Counted from the first letter of the stretch, positions 1-8,098 are shown. The stretch: DNA of 48,373 nucleotides from Bacteroidales bacterium (GCA_028702535.1 JAQVOR010000002.1:20781-69153), one strand, 5' to 3'. Notes: generated by a model from the sequence alone, not told the origin. Made by a program: numbers and translations.

Positions 1-133
1 CCCCCTAACCCCTAAGAGGGGAAAGCCAACGCTACTTCTTCTAAATATCTCTAAAATCTAAAAGGGGAATGCCAGCACTATCAGTATTGTGCGGACAGCC
101 TCCCTTCAGGGATACAGGGTGTGCGTATGGTTT
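1..133. repeat. Dispersed repeat, copy 1 (partial at left edge)
   Basis: First of three near-identical copies (others 184-329 and 775-922). It begins with CCCCTAACCCCTAAGAGGGG and ends with GTGCGTATGGTTT. Its left end is cut by the window edge. Two small palindromes lie inside: CCCCT-AAG-AGGGG near the left and CCCT-TC-AGGG near the right. It differs from copy 2 at about two positions in the body and from copy 3 at about one, so the copies are recent or are being homogenised. The 62-aa ORF crossing it is not credible as a gene. Confidence 0.93.
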
Positions 134-183
134 TGTTGTTTTTATACATTTATTTAATTTTAATTTTAATTTTTACTGTTTCT

Positions 184-329
184 GCTTGCCTTCGCTACCC
201 CTAACCCCTAAGAGGGGAAAGCCAACGCTGCTTCTTCTAAATATCTCTAAAATCTAAAAGGGGAATGCCAGCACTATCGGTATTGTGCGGACAGCCTCCC
301 TTCAGGGATACAGGGTGTGCGTATGGTTT
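184..329. repeat. Dispersed repeat, copy 2
   Basis: Full-length copy beginning GCTTGCCTTCGCTACCCC, with the same two palindromes as copy 1. Its right end (GGTTT) runs into the last codon of the DUF559 gene on the minus strand: the stop codon occupies 328-330, so the repeat overlaps the gene terminus. About 50 bp of AT-rich spacer separates it from copy 1. Confidence 0.93.
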
Positions 330-729
330 AAGTTTTCAAAAGTTTTTTACATATTTTCTCAATTTTAATTTTCACTTCTTCAATTTTTTCTAAAACATCT
401 TTGTTACTAAACCGAATAACTGTAATACCGTAATTTTCTAAATCATTGGTTCTGGCTTTATCATACTCCTTGTTTTCTTTTATATTATGTATTTCTCCAT
501 CAACTTCTATTACTAACTTAATTGCATGACAATAAAAATCAGCTATAAAAATATTAATTGGATGTTGCTGTTTAAAACGCAAGTCCAACATTTGTTTCTT
601 TCTTAAAATATCCCATAATACCTTTTCCGCTTTTGTTGGATTTTGTCTTAACTCTTTAGCTCTCTCAAAAATAATCGGTTTTGCCCCGTAAAACATTGTT
701 CTTTCTACTGAATGATTCGGTTTTGACAT
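328..729 (-). CDS. DUF559 domain protein (Vsr/restriction-endonuclease-like fold)
   Basis: A 133-aa protein of the DUF559 family, predicted PD-(D/E)XK-type nucleases related to very-short-patch repair endonucleases. Visible family features are AEKVLWDILR (about 34-43), FIADFYC followed by IEVDGEIH (about 61-81), and a C-terminal LENYGITVIRFSN. The Asp of ADF and the E-x-D of IEVDG are the likely catalytic acidic cluster. The length suits a single-domain DUF559 protein. The Met at residue 12 (MFYGAKP) is an alternative start that matches how many relatives begin. The gene sits alone between two copies of a ~148-bp repeat, with its stop codon inside one of them. No methylase or other restriction partner is nearby. 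The biological role of this family is not established; a repair, restriction or mobility role is inference. Confidence 0.88.
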   Translation of the reverse strand: MSKPNHSVERTMFYGAKPIIFERAKELRQNPTKAEKVLWDILRKKQMLDLRFKQQHPINIFIADFYCHAIKLVIEVDGEIHNIKENKEYDKARTNDLENYGITVIRFSNKDVLEKIEEVKIKIEKICKKLLKT

Positions 730-774
730 AAATTAGTTCATTAGTTTATGATTTAGTTCAGTTTTATTGTCATC

Positions 775-922
775 GCTTGCCTACGCTACCCCCCTAACCC
801 CTAAGAGGGGAAAGCCAACGCTACTTCTTCTAAATATCTCTAAAATCTAAAAGGGGAATGCCAGCACTATCAGTATTGTGCGGACAGCCTCCCTTCAGGG
901 ATACAGGGTGTGCGTAAGGTTT
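775..922. repeat. Dispersed repeat, copy 3
   Basis: Full-length copy beginning GCTTGCCTACGCTACC and ending GTAAGGTTT, with one extra C in the opening C-run. It lies just upstream of the DUF559 start and downstream of the GNAT stop, so copies 2 and 3 bracket the nuclease gene in direct orientation. It fills most of the 730-933 intergenic gap. Confidence 0.93.
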
Positions 923-933
923 TCCTCAATATT

Positions 934-1476
934 TTACAAATCACTATTCAATAATTGATAAAACAACACATCTTTATATTTTGATTTTTGGATTTTCCAT
1001 TGCTTTAGTACGCCAGAAAGTGTAAAACCGAGTTTTTCAAATAGTTTTATGCTTGCATGGTTTTCAGCATCAATATTGCACCATATTTGATTGATTACCA
1101 GAATGTTAAAGCAGTAGTTGATTATTGCTTGTATGCTTTCTTGTGCTAATCCTTGTTTTCTGTCTTCTGCATTAATCATAATTCCAATTCCTACTCGCTT
1201 ATGAAAAGGTTCAAATTCAAATAAATCAACCAATCCAACAGCTTTTTTTGTTTTTTTGTCTTCGATAATAAGACGCAACTCTTTGTTGGTGTAAATATCA
1301 TAAACTGTGTGCTCAATATGTTGTTTCAATTGCCATTTTGAAAAAGGAGATTTTGTATCGCTTACAAACCAAAAATTGGAATTGTTTTCGATAGAATATA
1401 AAAACTCAAGATCTTCGGGCTCTGGTTTTCTAAGTCTTATTGTTTCCGATTCTAATTCTGTCCAAGTTTTCGCCAT
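934..1476 (-). CDS. GNAT family N-acetyltransferase (RimJ/RimL-like)
   Basis: A 180-aa single-domain acetyltransferase that would transfer acetyl from acetyl-CoA to an amine; the substrate is not predictable. N-terminal IRLRKPEPEDLEFLY is the usual opening of Acetyltransf_3 proteins. The acetyl-CoA pyrophosphate loop is RKQGLAQES in the middle of the protein, and LFEKLGF is the conserved helix near the C-terminus. The start overlaps the end of the upstream glycosyltransferase gene by 25 bp, so the two are cotranscribed and probably translationally coupled. This could point to acetylation of a sugar or protein linked to the glycosyltransferase, but that is inference. Confidence 0.85.
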   Translation of the reverse strand: MAKTWTELESETIRLRKPEPEDLEFLYSIENNSNFWFVSDTKSPFSKWQLKQHIEHTVYDIYTNKELRLIIEDKKTKKAVGLVDLFEFEPFHKRVGIGIMINAEDRKQGLAQESIQAIINYCFNILVINQIWCNIDAENHASIKLFEKLGFTLSGVLKQWKIQKSKYKDVLFYQLLNSDL

Positions 1477-3413
1477 GATTTAAAAATAATATTAATGTCT
1501 TGTAGTATTTTGTAGTCTTTTGCATACATCATATTTAACCTTTCGATGAGTTCTGTTGAGATATTATCTTTAACAATAACACTTACGGGAGTAAAAACTC
1601 CGTTTTTAATTTTTGGTAAAAGGCTTGTGTCAGTATTTTTATCAGTACAATAAGTAACGAATGATTTACCTCCAAAAAGAATAGAAAATAGGTTTTTTAT
1701 CATTTTTCCACGCTTAGGAACAAATATTATCAAAACAGGTAGTAAAATGATAAATATAAGAGCGATAATAAAATCCAACATTCTTTTATTTCTTAGGTTT
1801 TCTGGTTTTACGATGCTATTGATGTCTATATTATAAAGTTCTCCAGTTGTATTTATCGAGTTGCTGCCTATAACAGATATTCCGTCTGGGCTGGCAATTT
1901 TATAATCTAATTTTACATTGTTGAGCTTTAACATGGTGTTAATTATCTGTTGGGATTGCAAGCTTTTTGCACAGAAAATTATCTCGTCAATCTTTTTAAT
2001 TCTAACAATTTCATCAAGTTGGTCGATTGTACCCGCAAAATATTTGTCAGAGCCTGTATTTATTGGATTTACAAAGGCACTTATTTTAATTTTTGGATTA
2101 TTATTATTTAATAAATTTACAAGTTTGGAGCTTTCTTGTTTATTACCTACGATTGCAATAAGTTTTTTACCTGGCATATTCATTTTAAAAATAGTGCGTC
2201 CAGTAAAGTGGAGTAAAAACCTTGTTAATGGTAAAACTATTGTTGTCCAGCCAGCACCTAAAAGGATTAAAGCTCTTGAAAATCTAAATTCGGCAGGCAA
2301 TAGAGAGTAGAGTACGAGTATAATAATTGCTCCGGCACCAATACCTTTAAAAATATTTTTTGTTTTTACGGGCTTGTCATATCCACCAAGAAATAGTAGA
2401 GATAATATCCATATTAAAGCATAAGCCAAAACGGCATAAATAAATAAATTCTCAGGATAAGCGTCTCCGCTTCCAAAAATATGATTAGACCATATAGGAG
2501 CAATAACTAAAAATCCTGCAATAATTACTAAAGCATCAATTATAGGAGTTATTATGCTGCGCATAAAACGATATGTTATTGCCATTGCAGCACGAATGTA
2601 TATCGCAATATTTATTAATGCACTAAAAGTTCCGGCATGTCTTTTCGAAAAGTGTTTTTTTGCAAATATTATCATCGCATTATAAAACACTAACACGTAA
2701 TTAATGCTTCCTTTTTTTGTGCTTTCTCCTTTATAGTGAATAATTGTTGTTCTAGGATAATAATAGTTTTTATAACCTGCAAGACTTATTCTGTACGACA
2801 TGTCGATATCTTCGCCATACATAAAGAAGTTTTCGTCAAGCAACCCGGTTTTATCAAGGCATTCTTTACGAAGCAGCATAAATGCTCCCGAAAGCACATC
2901 AACAACATGCGTTTCTTCTTTATCTAAATATGTTAGATGATATTTGCCAAACTTTTTGGATTTAGGGAATAATTTTGACACACCAAAAATTTTATAAAAA
3001 GCCACTTCGGGTGTTGGTAAACCACGCTTAGATTCTGGTAAAAAACGACCTTTGCCGTCAATCATTTTAACGCCCAATCCTCCTGCATCGGGATGAGAGT
3101 CCATGAAATCACACACTTTTTGTAAAGTTTTTTCTTCAATTACAGTATCAGGATTTAGCAGCAGTACATATTCTCCTTTTGATATTTTTATTGCCTGATT
3201 ATTTGCGTAGGAAAAACCGTAATTCTTTTTATTTTCGATTAAATGTACTTCAGGGAACTTCTCCTTAACCATTGAGCATGAGCCATCAACAGAGTTGTTG
3301 TCAACAACATATATCTCAGTTTCGCAATGCCTTGCAGATGCCAATACAGAGTTTAAACATTGTTCAAGAAAATGCTTAACATTATAATTTACTATAATAA
3401 CCGAAATCTTCAT
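1452..3413 (-). CDS. GT2 glycosyltransferase fused to a membrane, Rossmann and degenerate sugar-transferase-like region
   Basis: A 653-aa protein. Residues 1 to about 240 form a GT-A family 2 glycosyltransferase: ISVIIVNYNVKHFL at the start, a DNNSVDGS sugar-nucleotide region, LLNPDTVIE (DxD-like) and FFMYGEDIDMSYR (the ED acidic motif). About residues 255-410 hold several hydrophobic membrane segments. About 415-515 look like the nucleotide-binding Rossmann domain found at the N-terminus of polyprenyl glycosylphosphotransferases (KKLIAIVGNKQ, then DEIIFCAK). The last ~110 residues keep the frame of a bacterial sugar transferase (KRMLDFIIALIF at its start, YAKDYKILQDINI at its end) but lack the usual catalytic KFRSM-type core. 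It probably acts in membrane-associated polysaccharide or glycolipid assembly. A -7 box lies just upstream. Confidence 0.85.
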   Translation of the reverse strand: MKISVIIVNYNVKHFLEQCLNSVLASARHCETEIYVVDNNSVDGSCSMVKEKFPEVHLIENKKNYGFSYANNQAIKISKGEYVLLLNPDTVIEEKTLQKVCDFMDSHPDAGGLGVKMIDGKGRFLPESKRGLPTPEVAFYKIFGVSKLFPKSKKFGKYHLTYLDKEETHVVDVLSGAFMLLRKECLDKTGLLDENFFMYGEDIDMSYRISLAGYKNYYYPRTTIIHYKGESTKKGSINYVLVFYNAMIIFAKKHFSKRHAGTFSALINIAIYIRAAMAITYRFMRSIITPIIDALVIIAGFLVIAPIWSNHIFGSGDAYPENLFIYAVLAYALIWILSLLFLGGYDKPVKTKNIFKGIGAGAIIILVLYSLLPAEFRFSRALILLGAGWTTIVLPLTRFLLHFTGRTIFKMNMPGKKLIAIVGNKQESSKLVNLLNNNNPKIKISAFVNPINTGSDKYFAGTIDQLDEIVRIKKIDEIIFCAKSLQSQQIINTMLKLNNVKLDYKIASPDGISVIGSNSINTTGELYNIDINSIVKPENLRNKRMLDFIIALIFIILLPVLIIFVPKRGKMIKNLFSILFGGKSFVTYCTDKNTDTSLLPKIKNGVFTPVSVIVKDNISTELIERLNMMYAKDYKILQDINIIFKSWRKLGQN

Positions 3414-3429
3414 AAAAACTATTAACGAA

Positions 3430-3437
3430 CAAAAATA
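3430..3437 (-). promoter_or_regulatory. -7 box of the glycosyltransferase/GNAT unit
   Basis: TATTTTTG on the minus strand matches the Bacteroidota -7 consensus TAnnTTTG exactly, 16 nt from the start codon. A TTTG at 3454-3457 could act as a -33 element, although the 16-nt spacing is short. Confidence 0.6.
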
Positions 3438-3501
3438 ACAAAAAGTATTAAACCAAAGTAATTGTTTGGATGTTGTTGCAATATTAAATTTGAAAATAAT
3501 A

Positions 3502-3533
3502 TTTGTTGATACTAAACAAAATAATTAGTTTTG
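3502..3533 (+). promoter_or_regulatory. -33/-7 promoter of the symporter gene
   Basis: TTTG (3502-3505), a 20-nt spacer and TAGTTTTG (3526-3533) fit the Bacteroidota TTTG-N19/20-TAnnTTTG promoter. The box ends 6 nt before the ATG at 3540, so the transcript would have a leader of only a few bases or none. This also rules against the TTG start at 3531 used in the ORF track, which lies inside the box. Confidence 0.7.
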
Positions 3534-3539
3534 TGCAGC

Positions 3540-4838
3540 ATGAATTTAAAATTAAAGAAAATCCCGTTGTCAGTCAAAATCCTTATTGGGATGTTATTGG
3601 GTGTAACTTTTGGTCTAATCGCTATTAATACAGGTTTGGTTAAATTTACAAGCGACTGGATATCTCCGTTTGGAACAATTTTTATTAAGCTTCTTAAACT
3701 TATTGCTATCCCTTTGATTCTTGTTAGTTTGATTAAAGGTATATCTGATTTAAAAGATAGAGCAAGTTTGTCGAAGATGGGATTTAGTACAATAGCACTC
3801 TATATGCTCACAACTGTGATTGCTATTTCGATAGGTTTAAGTTTGGCTTATTTGATAAAACCAGGGGATTATTTTCCTAAAGACAAGCAGGAGGTGTTGT
3901 TTGAGAAATATTCTGAATCTATTTTAGAGGGACAAAATATGGTGGCATCTTCTAAGGATGATAGTCCTATTCAGTTTTTTGTTGATATTGTTCCTGAAAA
4001 TATTTTTTTTTCTGCCACCAATAATACAATGATGCTTCAGGTTATTTTCTTTTCTATTCTTTTTGGATTAGCAATTATTACTCTTCCTCGCGATAAGACC
4101 AAAGCAGTACGTAAAGTTGTAAATTCGCTAAATGATATTGTACTTAGGATAATTGAAATAATTATGAAATTTGCTCCGATTGGAGTTTTTGCATTATTGG
4201 CAGCTGTGATTACTGATGTTGCTGGAGAAAATCCTGCTGATTCGCTCGCTCTTTTTGGTGCATTGGGAATGTATGCTTTAGTTGTTATTGTGGGATTGTT
4301 GTTAGTAGGAACAGTAATTTATCCAATATTTGCAGCCTTATTTAGCAAAATGTCATATTTTAAGTTTTTAAAGGGTATTTTCCCCGCTCAACTTCTTGCA
4401 TTTAGCACAAGTTCAAGTGCAGCAACATTACCAGTTACCAAAAAATGTGTTGACGAAAATCTCGATGTTGACGACGAGGTCAGTAGTTTTGTGTTGCCAA
4501 TTGGAGCTACGATAAATATGGATGGTACAAGTTTGTATCAGGCAGTTGCAGCAGTTTTTATTGCACAGGTGTTTGGCATTGATTTAAGTTTTAACGATAT
4601 GCTAACAATTGTATTGACTGCAACCCTTGCGTCGATTGGTTCGGCAGCAGTTCCTGGTGCAGGAATGATTATGCTTTTAATTGTTCTTGCCTCTGTTAAT
4701 ATTCCAGCCGAAGGTTTAGCACTAATTTTTGCTATCGATAGACCTTTAGATATGCTTAGAACAACAGTAAACGTAACTGGCGACTCATTGATTTCTGTAA
4801 TTATAAATAAATTTGTTGCAAAACCGAAAAAGGTTTAA
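3540..4838 (+). CDS. Dicarboxylate/amino acid:cation symporter (DAACS/SDF family)
   Basis: A 432-aa inner-membrane secondary transporter that couples uptake of C4-dicarboxylates or acidic/neutral amino acids to Na+ or H+. The family signature is clear: the serine-rich hairpin AFSTSSSAATLPVT, then NMDGTSLYQAVAAVFIAQ, the second hairpin around IGSAAVPGAGMIML, and DRPLDMLRTTVNVTGDSL near the C-terminus, which carries cation and substrate ligands. Length is normal for GltP/DctA relatives. The ATG at 3540 is chosen over the upstream TTG because the -7 box overlaps the TTG and because MNLKLKKIPLSVKILIGM is a typical start. tRNA-Pro follows 18 nt downstream on the same strand and may be cotranscribed. 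Substrate specificity cannot be read from sequence alone. Confidence 0.93.
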   Translation: MNLKLKKIPLSVKILIGMLLGVTFGLIAINTGLVKFTSDWISPFGTIFIKLLKLIAIPLILVSLIKGISDLKDRASLSKMGFSTIALYMLTTVIAISIGLSLAYLIKPGDYFPKDKQEVLFEKYSESILEGQNMVASSKDDSPIQFFVDIVPENIFFSATNNTMMLQVIFFSILFGLAIITLPRDKTKAVRKVVNSLNDIVLRIIEIIMKFAPIGVFALLAAVITDVAGENPADSLALFGALGMYALVVIVGLLLVGTVIYPIFAALFSKMSYFKFLKGIFPAQLLAFSTSSSAATLPVTKKCVDENLDVDDEVSSFVLPIGATINMDGTSLYQAVAAVFIAQVFGIDLSFNDMLTIVLTATLASIGSAAVPGAGMIMLLIVLASVNIPAEGLALIFAIDRPLDMLRTTVNVTGDSLISVIINKFVAKPKKV

Positions 4839-4856
4839 TTTTAGATTTTTAACAAT

Positions 4857-4929
4857 CGGGGTGTGGCGCAGTTGGTAGCGTGCTACGTTCGGGACGTAGA
4901 GGCCGGAAGTTCGAATCTTCTCACCCCGA
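4857..4929 (+). tRNA. tRNA-Pro (anticodon CGG)
   Basis: Full cloverleaf: acceptor CGGGGTG pairs with CACCCCG, the anticodon stem CTACG/CGTAG encloses the loop TTCGGGA with anticodon CGG, and the T-arm contains GTTCGAATC. The discriminator base is A and the 3' CCA is not encoded. It is very similar in layout to the bacterial proK tRNA. No separate promoter is obvious, so it may be read from the symporter gene. Confidence 0.95.
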
Positions 4930-4946
4930 CTTTGATAAAATATTAT

Positions 4947-5729
4947 TTAAAGATCAAATTTTAATTGATCGGGCTTTGTATTTAAGTTTTTGTTTATTTT
5001 TTGATTATCCTCCTCGTTAATGCTTTTTTGACTAACTTGATGCTCATCATTTTGAGTAATAATTTCAAATCCACACTCTGATAGGAACTTTAAATCCTGT
5101 TCATCAGGTTCGACACCAATTGTATTCATCAAAGCATCAAATATATCTTGTAATAATGCGTTAGTTTCTTTTCGTATTTTATCAATATTTTCGACTTCTC
5201 CACGCTTTACGTTATATGTATTGTTTTTATTTTGAACAGCTTCAATAAATTTTTCGACCCAGACTTTTACTGCACCAATACCAGGATTAGTGAAATATTT
5301 TCCTCCCTCTGAGGTTCTTTTTAAATCATCGTCAAATAATTTTTGAGCAGTTCTAATCAAATGGACATCCGATTTAAACTCAGGCATATCAAAAGGATAT
5401 TTGAGATCGTAATATTCTGCAGTATTTATCGGCAACTCGCCTCTTGCAATAGCCATAGACATTGAGATAAAATAATGTCGAACAAAAATGGATGCCTTAT
5501 CAAATAAATTTAAAAATTCATTTTCTTCTTTTTTCTTTTCTACTTCGAGATAATTATCATAAACTTTTATCTTATCAAAAATATCCAAATACTTTTCTAT
5601 CTTTGAGTATATCTCCTCGTCAAATTCGGAGTTCCACTCTTCATCAGATTCAGATAAAAGCATCTCTGAACAGCTTTTTAAGATTGTATATTTCTCATTA
5701 TCTGTATTTTTAAAAACAGGTATTAGCAT
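4947..5729 (-). CDS. Conserved-looking hypothetical protein (260 aa)
   Basis: I do not recognise this family. The 260-aa protein has no signal peptide or membrane segment and should be cytoplasmic. It is acidic at the N-terminus (ESDEEWNSEFDEE), mostly helical in composition, with a central segment FVRHYFISMSMAIARGELPI and a polar C-terminal tail rich in N, Q, K and E that looks disordered. It is divergent from pyrH, and a -7 box 18 nt upstream supports the annotated ATG. Good codon use and an own promoter suggest a real gene. Confidence 0.75.
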   Translation of the reverse strand: MLIPVFKNTDNEKYTILKSCSEMLLSESDEEWNSEFDEEIYSKIEKYLDIFDKIKVYDNYLEVEKKKEENEFLNLFDKASIFVRHYFISMSMAIARGELPINTAEYYDLKYPFDMPEFKSDVHLIRTAQKLFDDDLKRTSEGGKYFTNPGIGAVKVWVEKFIEAVQNKNNTYNVKRGEVENIDKIRKETNALLQDIFDALMNTIGVEPDEQDLKFLSECGFEIITQNDEHQVSQKSINEEDNQKINKNLNTKPDQLKFDL

Positions 5730-5746
5730 AAGTTTTATTTCTTAGA

Positions 5747-5754
5747 CAAAGATA
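5747..5754 (-). promoter_or_regulatory. -7 box of the 260-aa hypothetical gene
   Basis: TATCTTTG on the minus strand, an exact TAnnTTTG match ending 18 nt before the start codon. It forms a divergent pair with the pyrH promoter. Confidence 0.6.
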
Positions 5755-5813
5755 AAACCTTTTATTTAAAATTTTTGTTAGTTGAATACTAAAGTATTTA
5801 ACAAATTTTTGTT

Positions 5814-5821
5814 TATTTTTG
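5814..5821 (+). promoter_or_regulatory. -7 box of pyrH-frr
   Basis: TATTTTTG is an exact -7 match ending 17 nt upstream of the ATG at 5839. It lies downstream of the first in-frame ATG of the ORF-track entry (5782), which argues that translation begins at 5839 or 5842. No convincing -33 TTG at the right distance. Confidence 0.6.
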
Positions 5822-5838
5822 TAAACGTAAAATATAAA

Positions 5839-6549
5839 ATGATGCGATTTAAACGAATATTACTAAAACTTAGTGGCGAATCTCTCGCTGCTAGTAATAA
5901 GCAAGGCATAGACGAAAGTCGTTTAATGGAGTATGCTTTTCAGATTAAAGAACTTGCTATTGCAGGTGTTGAGATAGGAATAGTTATAGGAGGCGGGAAT
6001 ATTTTTAGAGGTTTATCGGGTGAGAACAAAGGATTTGACAGAGTAAAAGGCGACCAAATGGGAATGCTCGCAACCATTATTAATTCGCTAGCTCTTAGTA
6101 GTGCGTTAGAGTCCATAGGACAAAATGCCAAAGTTTTTACTGCTTTTAAGATTGAGTCAATCGGAGAAAGATTTACAAAACCTTTTGTTATGGATACCCT
6201 TAAAAATGGCACAATATGTATTTTCTCAGGTGGCACAGGAAACCCATATTTTTCTACCGACACTGCATCAGCACTTAGAGCTATTGAAATTGAAGCCGAT
6301 GTGTTACTAAAAGGAACCCGTGTTGCTGGAGTGTATTCAGATGATCCAGAAAAAAATCCTGATGCGATAAAATTCGATAAAATTAGCTTTGACGAAGTGT
6401 ATAAAAAACAACTCAAAGTAATGGATTTGACTACTTTTACACTATGCAAAGAAAACAATATGCCAATAATTGTGTTTGATATGGACACCAAAGGCAATTT
6501 AATGAAAGTAATGAAAGACACGAAATGTGGAAGTTTAATAAGTAAGTAA
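5839..6549 (+). CDS. pyrH: UMP kinase
   Basis: PyrH phosphorylates UMP to UDP in pyrimidine nucleotide synthesis and is a cytoplasmic hexamer. Amino-acid-kinase motifs are clear: RILLKLSGESL at the N-terminus, VIGGGNIFRG, the GDQMGMLATIINSLAL stretch, FSGGTGNPYFSTDTASALRA (about 140-160), and KGTRVAGVYSDDP. The first 19 residues of the longer ORF are hydrophobic and untypical of PyrH, and the promoter lies inside that region, so I start at 5839 (236 aa). The second ATG at 5842 is an equal alternative. frr follows 27 nt downstream, the classic pyrH-frr pairing. Confidence 0.97.
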   Translation: MMRFKRILLKLSGESLAASNKQGIDESRLMEYAFQIKELAIAGVEIGIVIGGGNIFRGLSGENKGFDRVKGDQMGMLATIINSLALSSALESIGQNAKVFTAFKIESIGERFTKPFVMDTLKNGTICIFSGGTGNPYFSTDTASALRAIEIEADVLLKGTRVAGVYSDDPEKNPDAIKFDKISFDEVYKKQLKVMDLTTFTLCKENNMPIIVFDMDTKGNLMKVMKDTKCGSLISK

Positions 6550-6576
6550 GGAATAATAAATAAAATATAAAATACT

Positions 6577-7137
6577 ATGGAAGACCTTGAATTATATATG
6601 GATGCAGCAAAAGAAGGAATGCAATTGGCAATATCGCATCTCACTAAGGAGTTGACAAAAGTTCGTGCCGGCAAAGCTTCACCCTCAATGCTTGATAGTG
6701 TTAAAGTTGATTACTATGGTGTAATATCGCCAATTTCGCAAGTTGCAAACGTAACTACTCCCGATGCAAAAACAATTTTTATACAGCCTTGGGATAAATC
6801 TGTACTCTCAATAATTGAAAAAGCAATTATGGCATCGAATCTTGGATTTAATCCTGCAAACAATGGTGAAGTTATCCGCATTATGGTACCGCCTTTAACA
6901 GAAGAACGCCGCTTACAGTTGGCAAAACAAGTTAAAGCACTTGGCGAAAACTCAAAAATCACTATTCGAAACCAACGCCGCGATGCTATTGATGAATTTA
7001 AAAAACTACAAAAAGATGGATTATCTGAAGATGTGACTAAAAATGCAGAAACTCAAGTCCACAAAATTCACGAAGATTTTATCAAACAAATTGACGAAAT
7101 AATAACTCTTAAAGAAAAAGAGGTAATGACAGTATAA
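6577..7137 (+). CDS. frr: Ribosome recycling factor
   Basis: A 186-aa RRF, which with EF-G splits the post-termination ribosome. Signature stretches are LTKVRAGKASPSMLDSVKVD, the central region with IQPWDKSVLSIIEKAI and NPANNGEVIRIMVPPLTEERR, and the helical C-terminal arm. Length is standard (about 185). It follows pyrH closely and shares its promoter. It converges with tsaB, 59 nt away, with no obvious terminator hairpin between them. Confidence 0.97.
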   Translation: MEDLELYMDAAKEGMQLAISHLTKELTKVRAGKASPSMLDSVKVDYYGVISPISQVANVTTPDAKTIFIQPWDKSVLSIIEKAIMASNLGFNPANNGEVIRIMVPPLTEERRLQLAKQVKALGENSKITIRNQRRDAIDEFKKLQKDGLSEDVTKNAETQVHKIHEDFIKQIDEIITLKEKEVMTV

Positions 7138-7196
7138 TTACCACTCTATGAGTGAGCGTATAATGAATTGAGCAATAATAAACTAATCATATTCTA

Positions 7197-7898
7197 TTAT
7201 AACATTTTTTTTGGTATTGTAGCAATAAAACTTTTAAGATAAAAAGGTTCATAATAAACAAGATTTACAAATTTTTGCAGATTAAAATAATCATTAGCAA
7301 TTTTAGCCATAAACTCTGCAGAAGGATAAATAGAATCTGTAAAATCGAAATTGTCCCATTTGATAATTTCTTCGGTTTTTAATGCTCCATTACCACAAAA
7401 TAATATTTTTTTACTGCGATATTCACTAAAAGAATTCTCATTAATTATTTTTGCTTCAGTTTCTTTTATAATTGCCGTGTTTCTATCAAAAACGGCACAA
7501 TAAACTTCCATTCTTCTAGCATCAATCATCGGAATAATTAAATCATAATCTGGTTCTTTTGTTTCTTTTGCCATTTCTGCCATAATCAACAAAGTATTTA
7601 AGGCAATAAGCGGTAAATTCGCACCCAAGCAAATACCTTTAGCTGTACTCACGCCAATTCTCAAACCAGTATAAGAACCTGGACCTCCACTAATTGCAAG
7701 CGCGTCAAGCTCACTAGCGTTTAGAGAGTTCTTGTTCAAAATATCTTTTATTAAAACAGCTAATATCCGAGAATGCTGTCCATGTTCAAATCCTTGATTT
7801 GCAGGATTATCTATTCTGAGGTCAACAATATCCCCATTTTTTGATAAACTTACCGAACAAATATCTGTTGAAGTTTCAATATTTAAAATTAGTGCCAT
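7197..7898 (-). CDS. tsaB: tRNA N6-threonylcarbamoyladenosine biosynthesis protein TsaB
   Basis: TsaB is the dimerisation partner that supports TsaD in making t6A37 on ANN-decoding tRNAs. The 233-aa protein opens with LILNIETSTDICSVSL (an ASKHA phosphate-1 region) and has the family stretch ISGGPGSYTGLRIGVSTAKG, followed by ALNTLLIMAEMA. The C-terminal half is divergent, as usual for TsaB. It stands alone on the minus strand with its own -7 box only 8 nt from the ATG. Confidence 0.94.
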   Translation of the reverse strand: MALILNIETSTDICSVSLSKNGDIVDLRIDNPANQGFEHGQHSRILAVLIKDILNKNSLNASELDALAISGGPGSYTGLRIGVSTAKGICLGANLPLIALNTLLIMAEMAKETKEPDYDLIIPMIDARRMEVYCAVFDRNTAIIKETEAKIINENSFSEYRSKKILFCGNGALKTEEIIKWDNFDFTDSIYPSAEFMAKIANDYFNLQKFVNLVYYEPFYLKSFIATIPKKML

Positions 7899-7906
7899 AA
7901 TTAGTG

Positions 7907-7914
7907 CAAATTTA
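7907..7914 (-). promoter_or_regulatory. -7 box of tsaB
   Basis: TAAATTTG on the minus strand, an exact consensus match ending only 8 nt before the start codon, so the leader should be about 0-5 nt. A TTG at 7937-7939 is a weak -33 candidate. Confidence 0.6.
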
Positions 7915-8098
7915 ATAAAATGAATAAAAATAACATCAATACTAAGTTAATATTTATAACCCTGATTTACAGCATGTTAAGAAAAATGTTTGAAATATTT
8001 AATGAGTCCATGCCACGTTTTTGAGTTTATATCTGTCCATTACACAAACAAATGGTATTAAAATTGATAGTATTAAAGTAAAAGTTAAAAAAAATGAA

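Noticed and set aside
69-257. 62-aa ORF
   Set aside because: Lies across repeat copies 1 and 2; low-complexity sequence (FNFNFNFYCF), no promoter.
1-922. CRISPR array or IS element at the left repeats
   Set aside because: Units are ~148 bp with unequal spacers, no Cas genes, and no transposase; not a CRISPR and no IS open reading frame.
5940-6674. 244-aa antisense ORF opposite pyrH
   Set aside because: Serine/isoleucine-rich shadow of a clearly real pyrH with intact motifs.
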